Assembly (NCBI GenBank): GCA_902597095.1 | Contig: CACJWK010000025.1 | Coordinates: forward strand, 1-33,714 | Source of the DNA: an uncultured Pseudohongiella sp. | GTDB lineage: Bacteria > Pseudomonadota > Gammaproteobacteria > Pseudomonadales > Pseudohongiellaceae | Reading direction: 5' to 3' | DNA length: 33,714 nucleotides | Shown: positions 25,313 to 33,404 of the stretch, piece after piece | How the letters are laid out: every line of letters starts with the position of its first letter | How positions within the stretch are numbered: position 1 is the stretch's first letter | Program-made: the position numbers and the translations under genes | Notes under the pieces: model-generated | Told to the model about the DNA's origin: nothing | What the model saw: only the letters and a program-made list of their open reading frames with translations | Databases searched by the model: none

Positions 25313-25740
25313 CGACTGACCAGAACCGTGGCGTTGTAGGTTTGAGACTGATCGCGCAGTTCCAGAGTGAAATCAATCCCCATTTCCTCGCTACTGCCCG
25401 GAGCCATGTTGGCAAGTCTGCCGCTATTGATCCGCGCGGTGATGGTGCCGCGCGGGAAGAGCTCTGTTTCGAACAACATGGATTGCATACGCTCATTGCG
25501 AATAGGAACCAAGGTATTCACGCTGGCCAGCGCAATCTCAATCGACACCGAGCCATCCATCTGGATGGTTCCCGAAAGTTCATCAAAGGTATGAACTTCA
25601 GCGACATGATCGGCTTTGACCGTAACAAAACTTAAGGTCGATGCCTCATTGTTAAGCGTCCACTGCGCCGACGCTGCAGCTGAGACGATCAGCAATCCCA
25701 AGGAAATAAGACATTGAAAAAGACGAATCGGGGCTTTCAT
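25153..25740 (-). CDS. YceI-family periplasmic lipid/isoprenoid-binding protein
   Basis: The 195-residue product begins with a leader (LFQCLISLGLLIVSAAASA, then QWTLN) and has the YceI lipocalin-like barrel: STLSFVTVKADHVAEVHTFD, SGTIQMDGSVSIEIALASV, ERMQSMLFET and TLELRDQSQTYNATV. YceI-type proteins bind long polyisoprenoid or quinone-like lipids in the periplasm. I start at the ATG at 25740 because GGAG lies 6 bp upstream; an ATG at 25758 is in frame but less well placed. Its last 160 bp run antisense to the thioesterase tail. The binding ligand here is not known. Confidence 0.87.
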   Translation of the reverse strand: MKAPIRLFQCLISLGLLIVSAAASAQWTLNNEASTLSFVTVKADHVAEVHTFDELSGTIQMDGSVSIEIALASVNTLVPIRNERMQSMLFETELFPRGTITARINSGRLANMAPGSSEEMGIDFTLELRDQSQTYNATVLVSRQEDGLMATTLKPIVVNAESFDLAAGVEALREVAGLPSISRAVPVSFTVVFED

Positions 25741-25942
25741 GAGTTTCTCCAAACACAAAAAAACGAATCAAGGCTTCAATATGGCTCAGCTGCCGGTTGA
25801 AATCCAGTAGTTTACCCTCACCGCAACAGAGCCTGTACAGTCAACGGCACAGCTGGCATCTCCCGCGACGCGACGCTCTGCGACATTCAGCGGTACCCAT
25901 GCGGGTGAGACCAATCGGCAAGCTGACACGCTCTTTCGCAGA

Positions 25943-26500
25943 TCAGGGGCTCGGCCAGTTCTTCTGGAAAGCCTCGAACGCATTCAGCAGGGCCTCCGTG
26001 TTCGCTTCTCCCAGCTGTGCCAAGGCAGTTGCAGCCGCTTCAATCGTAGCCAAACCTCCGGGTACGCTGCCGCGCCGGATACGGTACCGGCTCGATGCAT
26101 CATTGATGTGACAGACCCGCAGTTGCTGTAGCCACGGATTGGACTTCCAGATTTTTTTGGCCTTGCGCCAGGTTCCGTCAATCAGAACCAGCCTGTGCAC
26201 CGGTGAAGTTTGATTCGCTTCAGACACGGGCACGCTGATGCTGGTTGGAAAGAGCACCACCACGCCCGGATTTGACAGCAAAGCATGCCGCACACCGTCG
26301 AAATCTTCGGGTTGCTCACCGACAACAACTTCTGCCCCCTCTGCTACAAGGGTAATAAGCCGCGCTGTATTTTTTGCGTGCCCTGCTTCAGTGGGATGCT
26401 GCAGAATTGTGATTTTGATGGAATAGCCGGTCCGGTCGATGTCGTGGCACAGACAGGTGCGTTCCGGATAGTCACAGCGTGGGCAATAGGGTCGAGGCAT
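25943..26500 (-). CDS. DTW-domain tRNA-uridine aminocarboxypropyltransferase
   Basis: The DTW family places acp3U on tRNA using S-adenosylmethionine (TapT or YfiP in E. coli). The 185 residues open with the zinc-type cysteine set CPRCDYPERTCLCHDI, then ILQHPTEAGHAKNTARL, LFPTSIS, the signature VLIDGTWRKAKKIW and SSRYRIRR toward the end. Length is slightly below the E. coli protein, with no lost motif. The stop is 203 bp before yceI on the same strand. A short minus-strand frame at 25786-25983 overlaps its end but has nothing recognisable. Confidence 0.9.
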   Translation of the reverse strand: MPRPYCPRCDYPERTCLCHDIDRTGYSIKITILQHPTEAGHAKNTARLITLVAEGAEVVVGEQPEDFDGVRHALLSNPGVVVLFPTSISVPVSEANQTSPVHRLVLIDGTWRKAKKIWKSNPWLQQLRVCHINDASSRYRIRRGSVPGGLATIEAAATALAQLGEANTEALLNAFEAFQKNWPSP

Positions 26501-26645
26501 GGTTTAGATCAACATTCGTTCACAGCGGGAATTACGATCATTGGTCCAATTGTCTCATCACACTCGTAAGGCGCACAAAAAAAGGGCACTGTACAGACCC
26601 AGACAGCTGCCGCCACTTAAGCATTCAGAGAGCAATCTCAATGCG

Positions 26646-27170
26646 CTAATGGGCTTTGAATTCAACTTCCTGCCGGGATTGGCTTGGGATGTCTGCCAAG
26701 ACATGGCGACTAAACAGTGGTTTGCCCCCACCCAGGAACACCGGAAATTTAGACAGAATCAGATCGGTAATCAGGCCCTTTTCTAAAAACCCTGACGCGA
26801 GCTGACCCCCGCCCAACAACCAGACATGCGAAAGACCGCTCTGAGTCACCTGCGTCAGAAAGCACTCAATCGAAGACACGCACGACAGCTGCGACTCCGG
26901 CATGGACTCAACATCGGCAGAGCTGATTACCCAGGAAGGTTTATCCTCCTAGGGCCAGAATCCATGGTGCTGGATAAAGCAATAGGTTTCTCTGCCCATG
27001 ACAATGAGGTCAATACTGCTGAACAAGGCCTCGAGATGGGTGTCAGAGCTGTCGCTCTCCACTTTGTCCAGCCATAACACATCGCCATGCTCTGCAGCGA
27101 TAAATTCGTCGGCGCTCATCGCGGCGCAATAGGTGACCCTTAACATCAGGCTTGCTGCCTGCTCAGTCAT
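26646..27170 (-). pseudogene. DHFR/RibD-C-like reductase interrupted by an amber codon
   Basis: The frame from ATG 27170 reads MLRVTYCAAMSADEFIA, IDLIVMGRETYCFIQHHGFWP, then TAG (26949-26951) and continues in the same frame EDKPSWVISSADVES, HVWLLGGGQLASGFLEKGLI and DLILSKFPVFLGGGKPLF up to 26646. These are the landmarks of dihydrofolate reductase-like proteins (the YyaP/RibD C-terminal type). At the TAG a Tyr is expected (WPY), so TAC or TAT to TAG is the simplest history. Its ATG shares ATGA with the end of the DUF2200 gene, so it was translationally coupled. AGGAGG directly follows the TAG, but the first downstream in-frame ATG is at 26903, too far for a good start. Confidence 0.8.
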
Positions 27171-27532
27171 CCGGTTCTGAGGATTTTGTCGATGGGGCGA
27201 CCGCGCGCCAGCTTGTCAAGAATTCTGACTCGCCGGGTTAAAGGCGTTTCTATAGGTTCAACCCGGTAGCCGCAAATCACCCCCTTCACCAGCGCGGCTT
27301 TCGGATTCCACTCAGCGTTTGCAAAAAACGTCTCAAAAGAAAGCTTATCGTCAATCGCCTGTCGCAACCCCGCTTCTTCAATCCTGGCGAGCCAGCCGAT
27401 CACTGTCTGCAATTCCTGCTTGGTCTTGCCTTTGCTAACCACTTTAGTCACGTAATTCGGATAAACAGCCCCGAACGACATAGACGCGATCTTGGCATCA
27501 TGTTCCGGCGTGGTCTTTCCTGTGGCTGCCAT
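27167..27532 (-). CDS. DUF2200 family protein
   Basis: The 121-residue product matches DUF2200 along its whole length: SMSFGAVYPNYVTKVVSKGK, TVIGWLARIEEAGLRQAI, LSFETFFANAEWNPKAALV, the nearly invariant GVICGYRVEPIE and ILDKLARGRPIDKILR. The family is small, cytoplasmic and of unknown function, frequently encoded near other small stress- or resistance-type genes. It starts 16 bp after the preceding secreted-protein gene and ends overlapping the start of the DHFR-like gene by 4 bp (ATGA). Confidence 0.85.
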   Translation of the reverse strand: MAATGKTTPEHDAKIASMSFGAVYPNYVTKVVSKGKTKQELQTVIGWLARIEEAGLRQAIDDKLSFETFFANAEWNPKAALVKGVICGYRVEPIETPLTRRVRILDKLARGRPIDKILRTG

Positions 27533-27548
27533 TCAGCACAGGCCTCCG

Positions 27549-28535
27549 TTATTCGTCATCATCAACACTGGGAATACGACCCTGATTTTTCCCTTCCACT
27601 TCCCAGCGCCTCCAGCCGGCCAGAATCCCCATCAAACCATGATTACCTTCATGGCAGGCGTACTCATAGATCGGCTCTTCGATTCTGCGCATAGGCAGGC
27701 GGGCAGACCACGGCTGATCCCACATGGCGGCGTCTTCCACGGTGAAGTCGTAATCCAGTGTATTCTCATCTATCCAGGTAAACCGCTCTTCGATGCGCAG
27801 ATTCGGGGAAGTATTGCGCCAGCCATACTCAGGGTAGAATTGCTTGCTTGTAATCACTAGAGTATCGCCCTCCCATCGGGCAATCGAACGGCCCGCCCAT
27901 TGCGGAAACGGCGCGTCAAAATCTTCAGCGAAGGGGATAATGCGGGCGTGATGAACCATTTCGGTCATGATCATCACATGTTCGCGGGTTTGAACCAGCT
28001 GCATATTGTTGTTGTAGGAGCCGGAGATAAGAGGCGGCCCCGTGCGATTGTTGATAATACATCGATCGTTCAAGGTTCGTGCCTCAGGGCCCGCGCTGTC
28101 GCGTCTCATCTGTTGCACAAAGGCATTACGCTCACGACCGCTGGCGTTCAGCGGCGGCAATCTGCCGCTAGGCGGATCATAAACAAGAGAAGTACGCCGA
28201 TCCGAAACAGTATCATTACCGCGTTCATACCAGAATTCATTGTACGAAATAACACCCGGTGGATAGCCCGCTCCTCCAACCGAGTCGATAATCAGATCAC
28301 GATTCTGGCGTCGATTCTCATAGGCCGCCCACTCGGCTGCTTCTTCAGCAGTGAGTATGGCCTTGTCAGCCAGCTCAGCGGGTCGTTGAAGCGGGGTAAT
28401 CGTGCGGAATGTATAGGTGCCCTGCAGATCCGGATACCCATGTTCGGTTCTAGGCGGCTCCGGCGACTGAGCGAGAAGCGGTTTAGACGCCAGGAAAAAT
28501 GCGAGAGCCAGCAAGAGGTTAAAACGCTGATTCAT
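27549..28535 (-). CDS. Exported protein of an uncharacterised family
   Basis: The 328 residues have a leader (FNLLLALAFFLASKPLLA, then QSPEPP) and recurrent features of an uncharacterised secreted family that I have seen in Acidobacteria and marine proteobacteria: YPDLQGTYTFRTITPLQRP, LNDRCIINNRTGPPLISGSY, MIMTEMVHHARIIPF, SIARWEGDTLVITSK and a late YEYACHEGNHGLMGILAG. The ending is acidic (SVDDDE). There is a conserved-looking Trp/Arg-rich barrel-like pattern but no catalytic motif I can name. GGAGG is about 6 bp before the ATG at 28535. It heads the operon with DUF2200 and the DHFR-like gene. Confidence 0.75.
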   Translation of the reverse strand: MNQRFNLLLALAFFLASKPLLAQSPEPPRTEHGYPDLQGTYTFRTITPLQRPAELADKAILTAEEAAEWAAYENRRQNRDLIIDSVGGAGYPPGVISYNEFWYERGNDTVSDRRTSLVYDPPSGRLPPLNASGRERNAFVQQMRRDSAGPEARTLNDRCIINNRTGPPLISGSYNNNMQLVQTREHVMIMTEMVHHARIIPFAEDFDAPFPQWAGRSIARWEGDTLVITSKQFYPEYGWRNTSPNLRIEERFTWIDENTLDYDFTVEDAAMWDQPWSARLPMRRIEEPIYEYACHEGNHGLMGILAGWRRWEVEGKNQGRIPSVDDDE

Positions 28536-28776
28536 AATTGCCTCCAGAGGTTTTGGTCTTATTATGACGGGACAGCAGCGCGTTCTTATCCGACCTTACT
28601 CTCATTTCCGGGCTTTTTGAAGCCGCCTTGGTCTGTCGTGCAAAAGCAAACTCCTCGGTGGCGCTCGTGACACTGGGCGGGCAGTCAGACCAAACTGTAT
28701 CTGCAGCGGATTCCGAGCCGAAGCGCATTTTAATATGACCCGATAACACTCGCTGACTCGAATAATTCGCAGAGAC

Positions 28777-28805
28777 AAAAAAGCCGGGGAGTGCCCGGCT
28801 TTTTT
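28777..28805. terminator. Bidirectional intrinsic terminator
   Basis: AAAAAAGCCGGG (28777-28788) pairs with CCCGGCTTTTTT (28794-28805) around a 5-base loop. It lies 19 bp beyond the stop of the redoxin-cytochrome-copper protein on the minus strand and ends its transcript. Confidence 0.94.
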
Positions 28806-28824
28806 GTTTTCAGAAAGAGTGGAC

Positions 28825-30534
28825 TTAATCGTCTCCCCCCTGGTTGGTGAACTTGTAGTTCACGACACCAAAGAACATCTCATCCCAACTTTCGTTGCCC
28901 CATGGCACCGTCCGCTCAGGGTCCGGATTCGCGGGATTTTGGCTGGAATTATCGAACGCGCCTACGACACGAATCTGTGTGCCGGCTGGCACCAGTTTGG
29001 GCTCCTTGTACAAGTAGCTCAGCTGCCAGTTGTAGTTGTATTTCGCAACGTTGATCAGCTCTTCAGTGGTACCGTCGGGGTAGTCAGCATAAAAACGCAT
29101 GTACTTACCACGAAAATGCATGTGCGGTGTAAAGCTGTACAGATACGCCTCGCGGTCTATCGTGATGCTTTTCACCTGCTCGAACGCCGGATCATGAGGA
29201 GGGATATCGTCCCAGCCAAACGGAAAAATACAGGCGCAATTACCTGACATCCTCTCGGCTGGTTCCTCGCCTTCCGGATAGAACCACACACCAACCTGGC
29301 TGCGATCGGTAGTCTCTTTGCCATACGGTGTGTAATGCATATTCAGGTGTAGGACTGAACCGGCCTTGATGAGGCCTCCGGTACCTTCAGGGTTCATTTC
29401 CTGGATGAAACCAGGAATGTAGGCCGCGATGTTCGCTTTATCGGGGTTACCGGAACCTCCGAGGAAACCGCGTCGGGGTTCTTCACCCGGGAAATCCAGT
29501 CGATTTACCGTGTGATGCAGTACCTGGCGATCGCCGGCGATAATCTGACTGCCCTTCATCCACCGGTCAGTCGGCATGTCAAAAACCACTTCCACATTGG
29601 TGAAAACTCCATTGCCTGTCGCCGGGACAGTGGTTGCAGGAATATCAAGAATCATGTCCGGCTCACCGTAAGCCCACTTGGACTCTGGCCAGGTCAGCTG
29701 GGTCAGCGGATCTTCGTCACCATCTTTAGGGGCACCTGCTTCCGCCCAGGCAATGATATTACGGACATCCCGCTCTTCGATCAGTCGGTTATTGACGAAG
29801 TCTCCGATGTGGCCATCGATGGCACCCGGTGGCATGCGCTTGGTCATCAGCACTTCCCTTATCATCGGGGACCAGCCCTGAACCATGGCGTGACTGTCCA
29901 TAGCGAAAGGCGCGATACCGCCCTCGCGATGACAGGCTGCGCAGTTTTCTGCCAGAACCGGCGCAATGTCCGCGACATAGGAAGGGACTTCGGTCATTGC
30001 CTCGTAGGTCACTGGCTCACCGCTGACTGCAATTTCAGGCGTCGACACCGGATCACCGGCCAGAATCTCATTGAGCGCGGTTTCAGCTCCGGATACGGAA
30101 CCCCGATACTTTACGGCAAAGCGGGCCGGATCAAAGATCAGCACCTGGCCGCTATTGGAGATTCCCATCGCTTCAGAGATCACCCGGTGATCATCCATCA
30201 ACACCGGAAGGTCGCTGCCTAGTCTGTCCATCTCCGCCGCCACTTCAGCCCGGTTCTCGAGGCCCATCGGGTTGATCATCAAAAACTCGATGCCTCTGGA
30301 GCCAAATTGCTCTCGCAGTGCAAGAAATTCGGGAAGCGCCGCTTCAGTTGCCTCGCTACCGTTAGCGTGCACCAAAAACGTCACCGCTGCATGGTCATCC
30401 AGATAGCTCATGCTGTGGTGGTAGCCGTTCTGGTCGATCAGTGCAAAATCTCCGACCCGCTCCTGTGCGAGCGCCAGCATCGGCGTCAGAACGAGGGCGA
30501 TCAGCGTCAGTGTCAGCTTGCCCGGCTTGTCCAT
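28825..30534 (-). CDS. Three-domain secreted protein: redoxin-like + cytochrome c + copper monooxygenase-like
   Basis: The 569-residue product starts at ATG 30534 with AAGGAGA 6 bp upstream and a leader (KLTLTLIALVLTPMLALA). Domain 1 (about 24-160) is redoxin-like but has Ser where the cysteine belongs (HANGSEATEAALP). Domain 2 (about 190-270) is a cytochrome with CAACHREGG. Domain 3 (about 290-569) resembles copper type II ascorbate-dependent monooxygenases: HHTVNRLDF, VLHLNMHYTP, FTPHMHFRGKYMRF and the NYNWQLSYLYKEPK block. His pairs match likely copper ligands. The protein should act in the periplasm, oxidising or hydroxylating an unknown substrate with electrons through the haem. A promoter and a terminator bracket it, so it is a one-gene unit. 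Confidence 0.84.
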   Translation of the reverse strand: MDKPGKLTLTLIALVLTPMLALAQERVGDFALIDQNGYHHSMSYLDDHAAVTFLVHANGSEATEAALPEFLALREQFGSRGIEFLMINPMGLENRAEVAAEMDRLGSDLPVLMDDHRVISEAMGISNSGQVLIFDPARFAVKYRGSVSGAETALNEILAGDPVSTPEIAVSGEPVTYEAMTEVPSYVADIAPVLAENCAACHREGGIAPFAMDSHAMVQGWSPMIREVLMTKRMPPGAIDGHIGDFVNNRLIEERDVRNIIAWAEAGAPKDGDEDPLTQLTWPESKWAYGEPDMILDIPATTVPATGNGVFTNVEVVFDMPTDRWMKGSQIIAGDRQVLHHTVNRLDFPGEEPRRGFLGGSGNPDKANIAAYIPGFIQEMNPEGTGGLIKAGSVLHLNMHYTPYGKETTDRSQVGVWFYPEGEEPAERMSGNCACIFPFGWDDIPPHDPAFEQVKSITIDREAYLYSFTPHMHFRGKYMRFYADYPDGTTEELINVAKYNYNWQLSYLYKEPKLVPAGTQIRVVGAFDNSSQNPANPDPERTVPWGNESWDEMFFGVVNYKFTNQGGDD

Positions 30535-30649
30535 AATTGTCTCCTTAACTAGGTTCAGCGATTGCTGTTTCAGCGTGTACAACGCCAATGTTTGCGGTTT
30601 GGTTGACGAAACGGGTAACCGCGATTGTAAGGCATTGAAAGTAATATAA

Positions 30650-30678
30650 ATAGTAAAGAGGGATTCCCGATACGTCAA
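30650..30678 (-). promoter_or_regulatory. Sigma-70-like promoter candidate for the three-domain protein
   Basis: On the minus strand TTGACG (30673-30678) and TACTAT (30650-30655) are 17 bp apart, 116 bp before the ATG at 30534. The -35 matches the consensus at 5/6 and the -10 at 4/6. An AT-rich element follows. Confidence 0.5.
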
Positions 30679-30733
30679 TCGCGCTGACTTCGCTTTAACC
30701 TGCCAAACAGGCCTTTCACAGCATTTTTTGGGC

Positions 30734-31528
30734 TCAGGATTGCTGCAGCAGCTCCAACAACTGGGGGTACAGGGCCGAATTCGCGATCAGGAGGTTCTTG
30801 TTAAAGAATTGGGGGTCCACATCTCCCGGCACCGCACCGAAATGGCCACACACTGCGCCAGCCTCCGCGGCTATCAGTCTGGCCGCTGCGAAATCCCACA
30901 GGCTGAGGCTTTCGTAATAACCGTCAAGACGACCGGCCGCCAGCCAGCATATGTCGAGTGCAGCGGAGCCCAGTCGCCGAATGTCGGCACAATGATGAAG
31001 AACACTTCTGACCCGCTCCACCATGTCGTCAATCCCTTCTTTGATGTACGGAAACCCTGTGGCAATGATGGCTCTGCGTAAATTTGTCTCCTCAGCCACT
31101 TTGATCGTCGCCCCGTTCAGCTTCGCACCCTGCCCCAATTCGGCGCTGAAAAGCTCGTCGGTGAAGGGGTTGTAGACGACGCCAAGTGTTATTTGTCCGT
31201 GCTCGCAGTAAGCAATGGAGACGGCCGATTGAATGTGGCCGTGGGCGTAGTTCACTGTGCCGTCGATCGGGTCAACAATCCAAACCGGCACCTCAGACTC
31301 CCAGACCCGCTGCAACTCAGGAGAAGACTCTTCAGACAAGAGCCGGTGTTCCGCGAAGCGGCGCTCAATCCTGGTTCGGATTAGCTGGTCTGCCTTGATG
31401 TCGGCATTGGTCACCAGCTCGTTTCCTCCCTTATAATCATGTACAAGGTCAGCCTGCTCGCGCTCGCACAAAATCAGCTCACCGGCTTCACGCGCTACGC
31501 TTTGTGCAAAATTCATGAGCTCTGTCAT
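30734..31528 (-). CDS. Inositol-monophosphatase family phosphatase
   Basis: This magnesium-dependent phosphatase family contains inositol-1-phosphatase (SuhB), CysQ and histidinol- or sugar-phosphatases. The 264 residues have NELVTNADIKADQLI, LLSEESSP (metal-binding Glu about 66-67), the signature WIVDPIDGTVNYAHG (DPIDG 86-90) and LWDFAAARLIAAEAGAVCG (Asp in WD). All expected metal ligands are present. Substrate is not fixed by sequence; the closest pattern is SuhB-like. It faces the GtrA-DprE1-DprE2 cluster across 75 bp. A phosphatase is needed to make decaprenyl-phosphoribose, so a link is imaginable but unproven. Confidence 0.89.
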   Translation of the reverse strand: MTELMNFAQSVAREAGELILCEREQADLVHDYKGGNELVTNADIKADQLIRTRIERRFAEHRLLSEESSPELQRVWESEVPVWIVDPIDGTVNYAHGHIQSAVSIAYCEHGQITLGVVYNPFTDELFSAELGQGAKLNGATIKVAEETNLRRAIIATGFPYIKEGIDDMVERVRSVLHHCADIRRLGSAALDICWLAAGRLDGYYESLSLWDFAAARLIAAEAGAVCGHFGAVPGDVDPQFFNKNLLIANSALYPQLLELLQQS

Positions 31529-31603
31529 TGCCGCTTCCTTTTCCGACTCAGTAGCTGGGCATCAGCCGCAGCAAGATCTATTTAAGCCGACGAGAACTTC
31601 GAT

Positions 31604-32065
31604 ATGACTGCCGCCGACCGGGCACTAAAGTATGGGGTTTTCGCGATAATTGCCACCCTAATCAACCTGGCGTCTCAAGAATTGACGATCAGAATCTATG
31701 CGGGTAGCTACACGCTCTACGTCGCCCTCCTGGTTGGCACTATGACAGGCATGATCAGTAAATACTGCCTGGACAAGAAATTAATCTTCGCCTTCGTCAC
31801 CCGTTCGCAGCGACACAACCTCAGAACATTCATTTCCTATGCTGTGACCGGAGTACTTACTACCGTTTTATTCTGGAGTTTCGAACTGGGCTGCGAATTC
31901 TTGTTTGGCGGCAAGTCCGCGCGTTATTCCGGCGCTGCAATCGGACTGGCCATCGGATATGTTGTAAAGTATCGACTCGACAGCCGGATGGTTTTTGTCT
32001 CAACAGCCGGCAACAGTCCAGCCCATGGCCAATTCGGTCCAAATCAGAATGACGGGGGTAAGTAG
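31604..32065 (+). CDS. GtrA-family small membrane protein
   Basis: The 153 residues have four hydrophobic segments (KYGVFAIIATLINLASQEL, LYVALLVGTMTGMISKYCLD, FISYAVTGVLTTVLFWSF and YSGAAIGLAIGYVVKYRLD), the GtrA plan. GtrA-like proteins help move polyprenyl-phosphate-linked sugars across the membrane or act as their scaffold. In Mycobacterium tuberculosis the GtrA protein Rv3789 lies beside dprE1 and dprE2, as here. The stop is 4 bp before the likely dprE1 start, suggesting one operon. The ATG at 31604 is the obvious start, though no strong RBS is seen. Confidence 0.87.
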   Translation: MTAADRALKYGVFAIIATLINLASQELTIRIYAGSYTLYVALLVGTMTGMISKYCLDKKLIFAFVTRSQRHNLRTFISYAVTGVLTTVLFWSFELGCEFLFGGKSARYSGAAIGLAIGYVVKYRLDSRMVFVSTAGNSPAHGQFGPNQNDGGK

Positions 32066-32069
32066 AAGA

Positions 32070-33404
32070 ATGCGTCTTTCGGGCTGGGGTCGGTATCCTT
32101 ATGTAGAAGCGTCCGTGCTTGCGCCCAGAGATGCTGACACCACAGCGCAAATTCTAAAGAACGGCGAGGGACTGCGAATGATCCCAAGAGGCGCGGGGCG
32201 CAGCTATGGTGACAGCGCCCTGGCTACCAGGGTGTTAAGCAGCCGGTATCTGGACGACTTTATCAGCCTTGACCGGCGTGCTCTGACCATTCGCTGCGGC
32301 TCCGGCACCACCCTGGCCGAGATACTGCGTGTCTGTGTGCCACAGGGCTTGTTCCTGCCGGTGCTGTCGGGCACAAGGACTGTCACCATAGGTGGTGCGA
32401 TCGCAGCCGACATTCATGGCAAAAATCACCACGTCGATGGCAGTTTCTGTGATCACATTGAACGTTTCACCCTGCTTCTGCCAAGCGGTGAGACCGCAGT
32501 CTGCTCTCCCACCAAGAATAAAGAGTACTTTCAGGCCACCTGCGGCGGTATGGGACTGACCGGGATGATTCTGGATGCAACCGTCTCTTTGAAAAAGGTG
32601 CCGAGTGCCTTTATAAGCGCCCAGTCAATTCCTGCGGCCAATCTCGAGGAGAGTCTGGCTCTGCTTCGACAGTATAATGACAAACAGTACGTCGTCGCGT
32701 GGGTGGACTGTCTGGCAAAAGCGTCGGCGCTGGGCAGAGGGGTCATTCACCTTGGCAGTCACAGCGAGACAGGAAAGCTGGAGCACAGATCAAAGCGCAA
32801 GCTCTCTGTGCCCTTTACGACGCCGGGGTTTCTGCTCAATCGCTACACGATGGGTGGCTTTAACCAGCTGTACTACGCCCGCCACAGATTCAAAAAGTCA
32901 GTGAACTCGGTTTACTATGACGACTATTTCTTTCCACTGGACAGTCTAGAAGGGTGGAATCGGCTTTATGGGTCTGAAGGTTTTCTGCAGTATCAGTTCG
33001 TCCTACCGGACGACGCCGCAGAGTCCGGTCTGCGAGAAGCGCTGGAGACCGTGAGTCGGTCCGGAAAAGGCTCCTTTCTTGCCGTGCTAAAGCGATTCGG
33101 GCCTGCTAATGCCAACTGGTTGAGCTTCCCCAGCCAGGGCGTCACACTGACCCTGGATTTCAAATATGAGCCCGATCTGCTGCCGCTGCTGGACCGACTG
33201 GACGAGATCGTTCTGGCTGCGGGCGGACGACACTATCTGGCGAAAGATGCACGCATGAGTGCTGCAGTATTCAGACAGGGTTACCCCAAATGGCACCAAT
33301 TCAAAGCCCTTAAAGACCGGATTGATCCGGCCGGGACACTGGGTTCACTGCAGTCGGATCGGCTTGGGCTCACTCGAGCCGGCGTGAGGTCATCTCAGCG
33401 ATGA
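32070..33404 (+). CDS. dprE1: Decaprenylphosphoryl-beta-D-ribose oxidase-like FAD enzyme (DprE1)
   Basis: DprE1 oxidises polyprenylphosphoryl-ribose at C2, the first half of the epimerisation that gives the arabinofuranose donor. The 444 residues show the FAD-binding GAGRSYGDSA block, VLSGTRTVTIGGAIAADIHG, KNHHVDGSFCDHIE, GGMGLTGMILDA, a GFLQYQFVLPDDA core and YLAKDARMSAAVFRQGYPKW, whose lysine corresponds to the catalytic Lys of the mycobacterial enzyme. The residue aligned with mycobacterial Cys387 is Thr (codon 33150-33152, in GVTLTLDF). I prefer ATG 32070 (MRLSGWGRYP) over upstream in-frame starts at 32049 or 32025, which overlap gtrA. It overlaps the next gene by 4 bp. Confidence 0.88.
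   Translation: MRLSGWGRYPYVEASVLAPRDADTTAQILKNGEGLRMIPRGAGRSYGDSALATRVLSSRYLDDFISLDRRALTIRCGSGTTLAEILRVCVPQGLFLPVLSGTRTVTIGGAIAADIHGKNHHVDGSFCDHIERFTLLLPSGETAVCSPTKNKEYFQATCGGMGLTGMILDATVSLKKVPSAFISAQSIPAANLEESLALLRQYNDKQYVVAWVDCLAKASALGRGVIHLGSHSETGKLEHRSKRKLSVPFTTPGFLLNRYTMGGFNQLYYARHRFKKSVNSVYYDDYFFPLDSLEGWNRLYGSEGFLQYQFVLPDDAAESGLREALETVSRSGKGSFLAVLKRFGPANANWLSFPSQGVTLTLDFKYEPDLLPLLDRLDEIVLAAGGRHYLAKDARMSAAVFRQGYPKWHQFKALKDRIDPAGTLGSLQSDRLGLTRAGVRSSQR

Noticed and set aside
25786-25983. Minus-strand open frame of 65 codons between yceI and the DTW gene
   Set aside because: It overlaps the end of the DTW gene, has high Arg/Ala/Val composition and no recognisable motif or ribosome binding site.
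26949-26951. TAG read as selenocysteine or pyrrolysine type recoding
   Set aside because: TAG is not a Sec codon, pyrrolysine is confined to other lineages, and the site expects Tyr; a nonsense mutation is simpler.
28519-28749. Minus-strand open frame upstream of the 328-residue secreted protein
   Set aside because: It overlaps the real start region, lacks an RBS and looks like a chance frame in a leader region.
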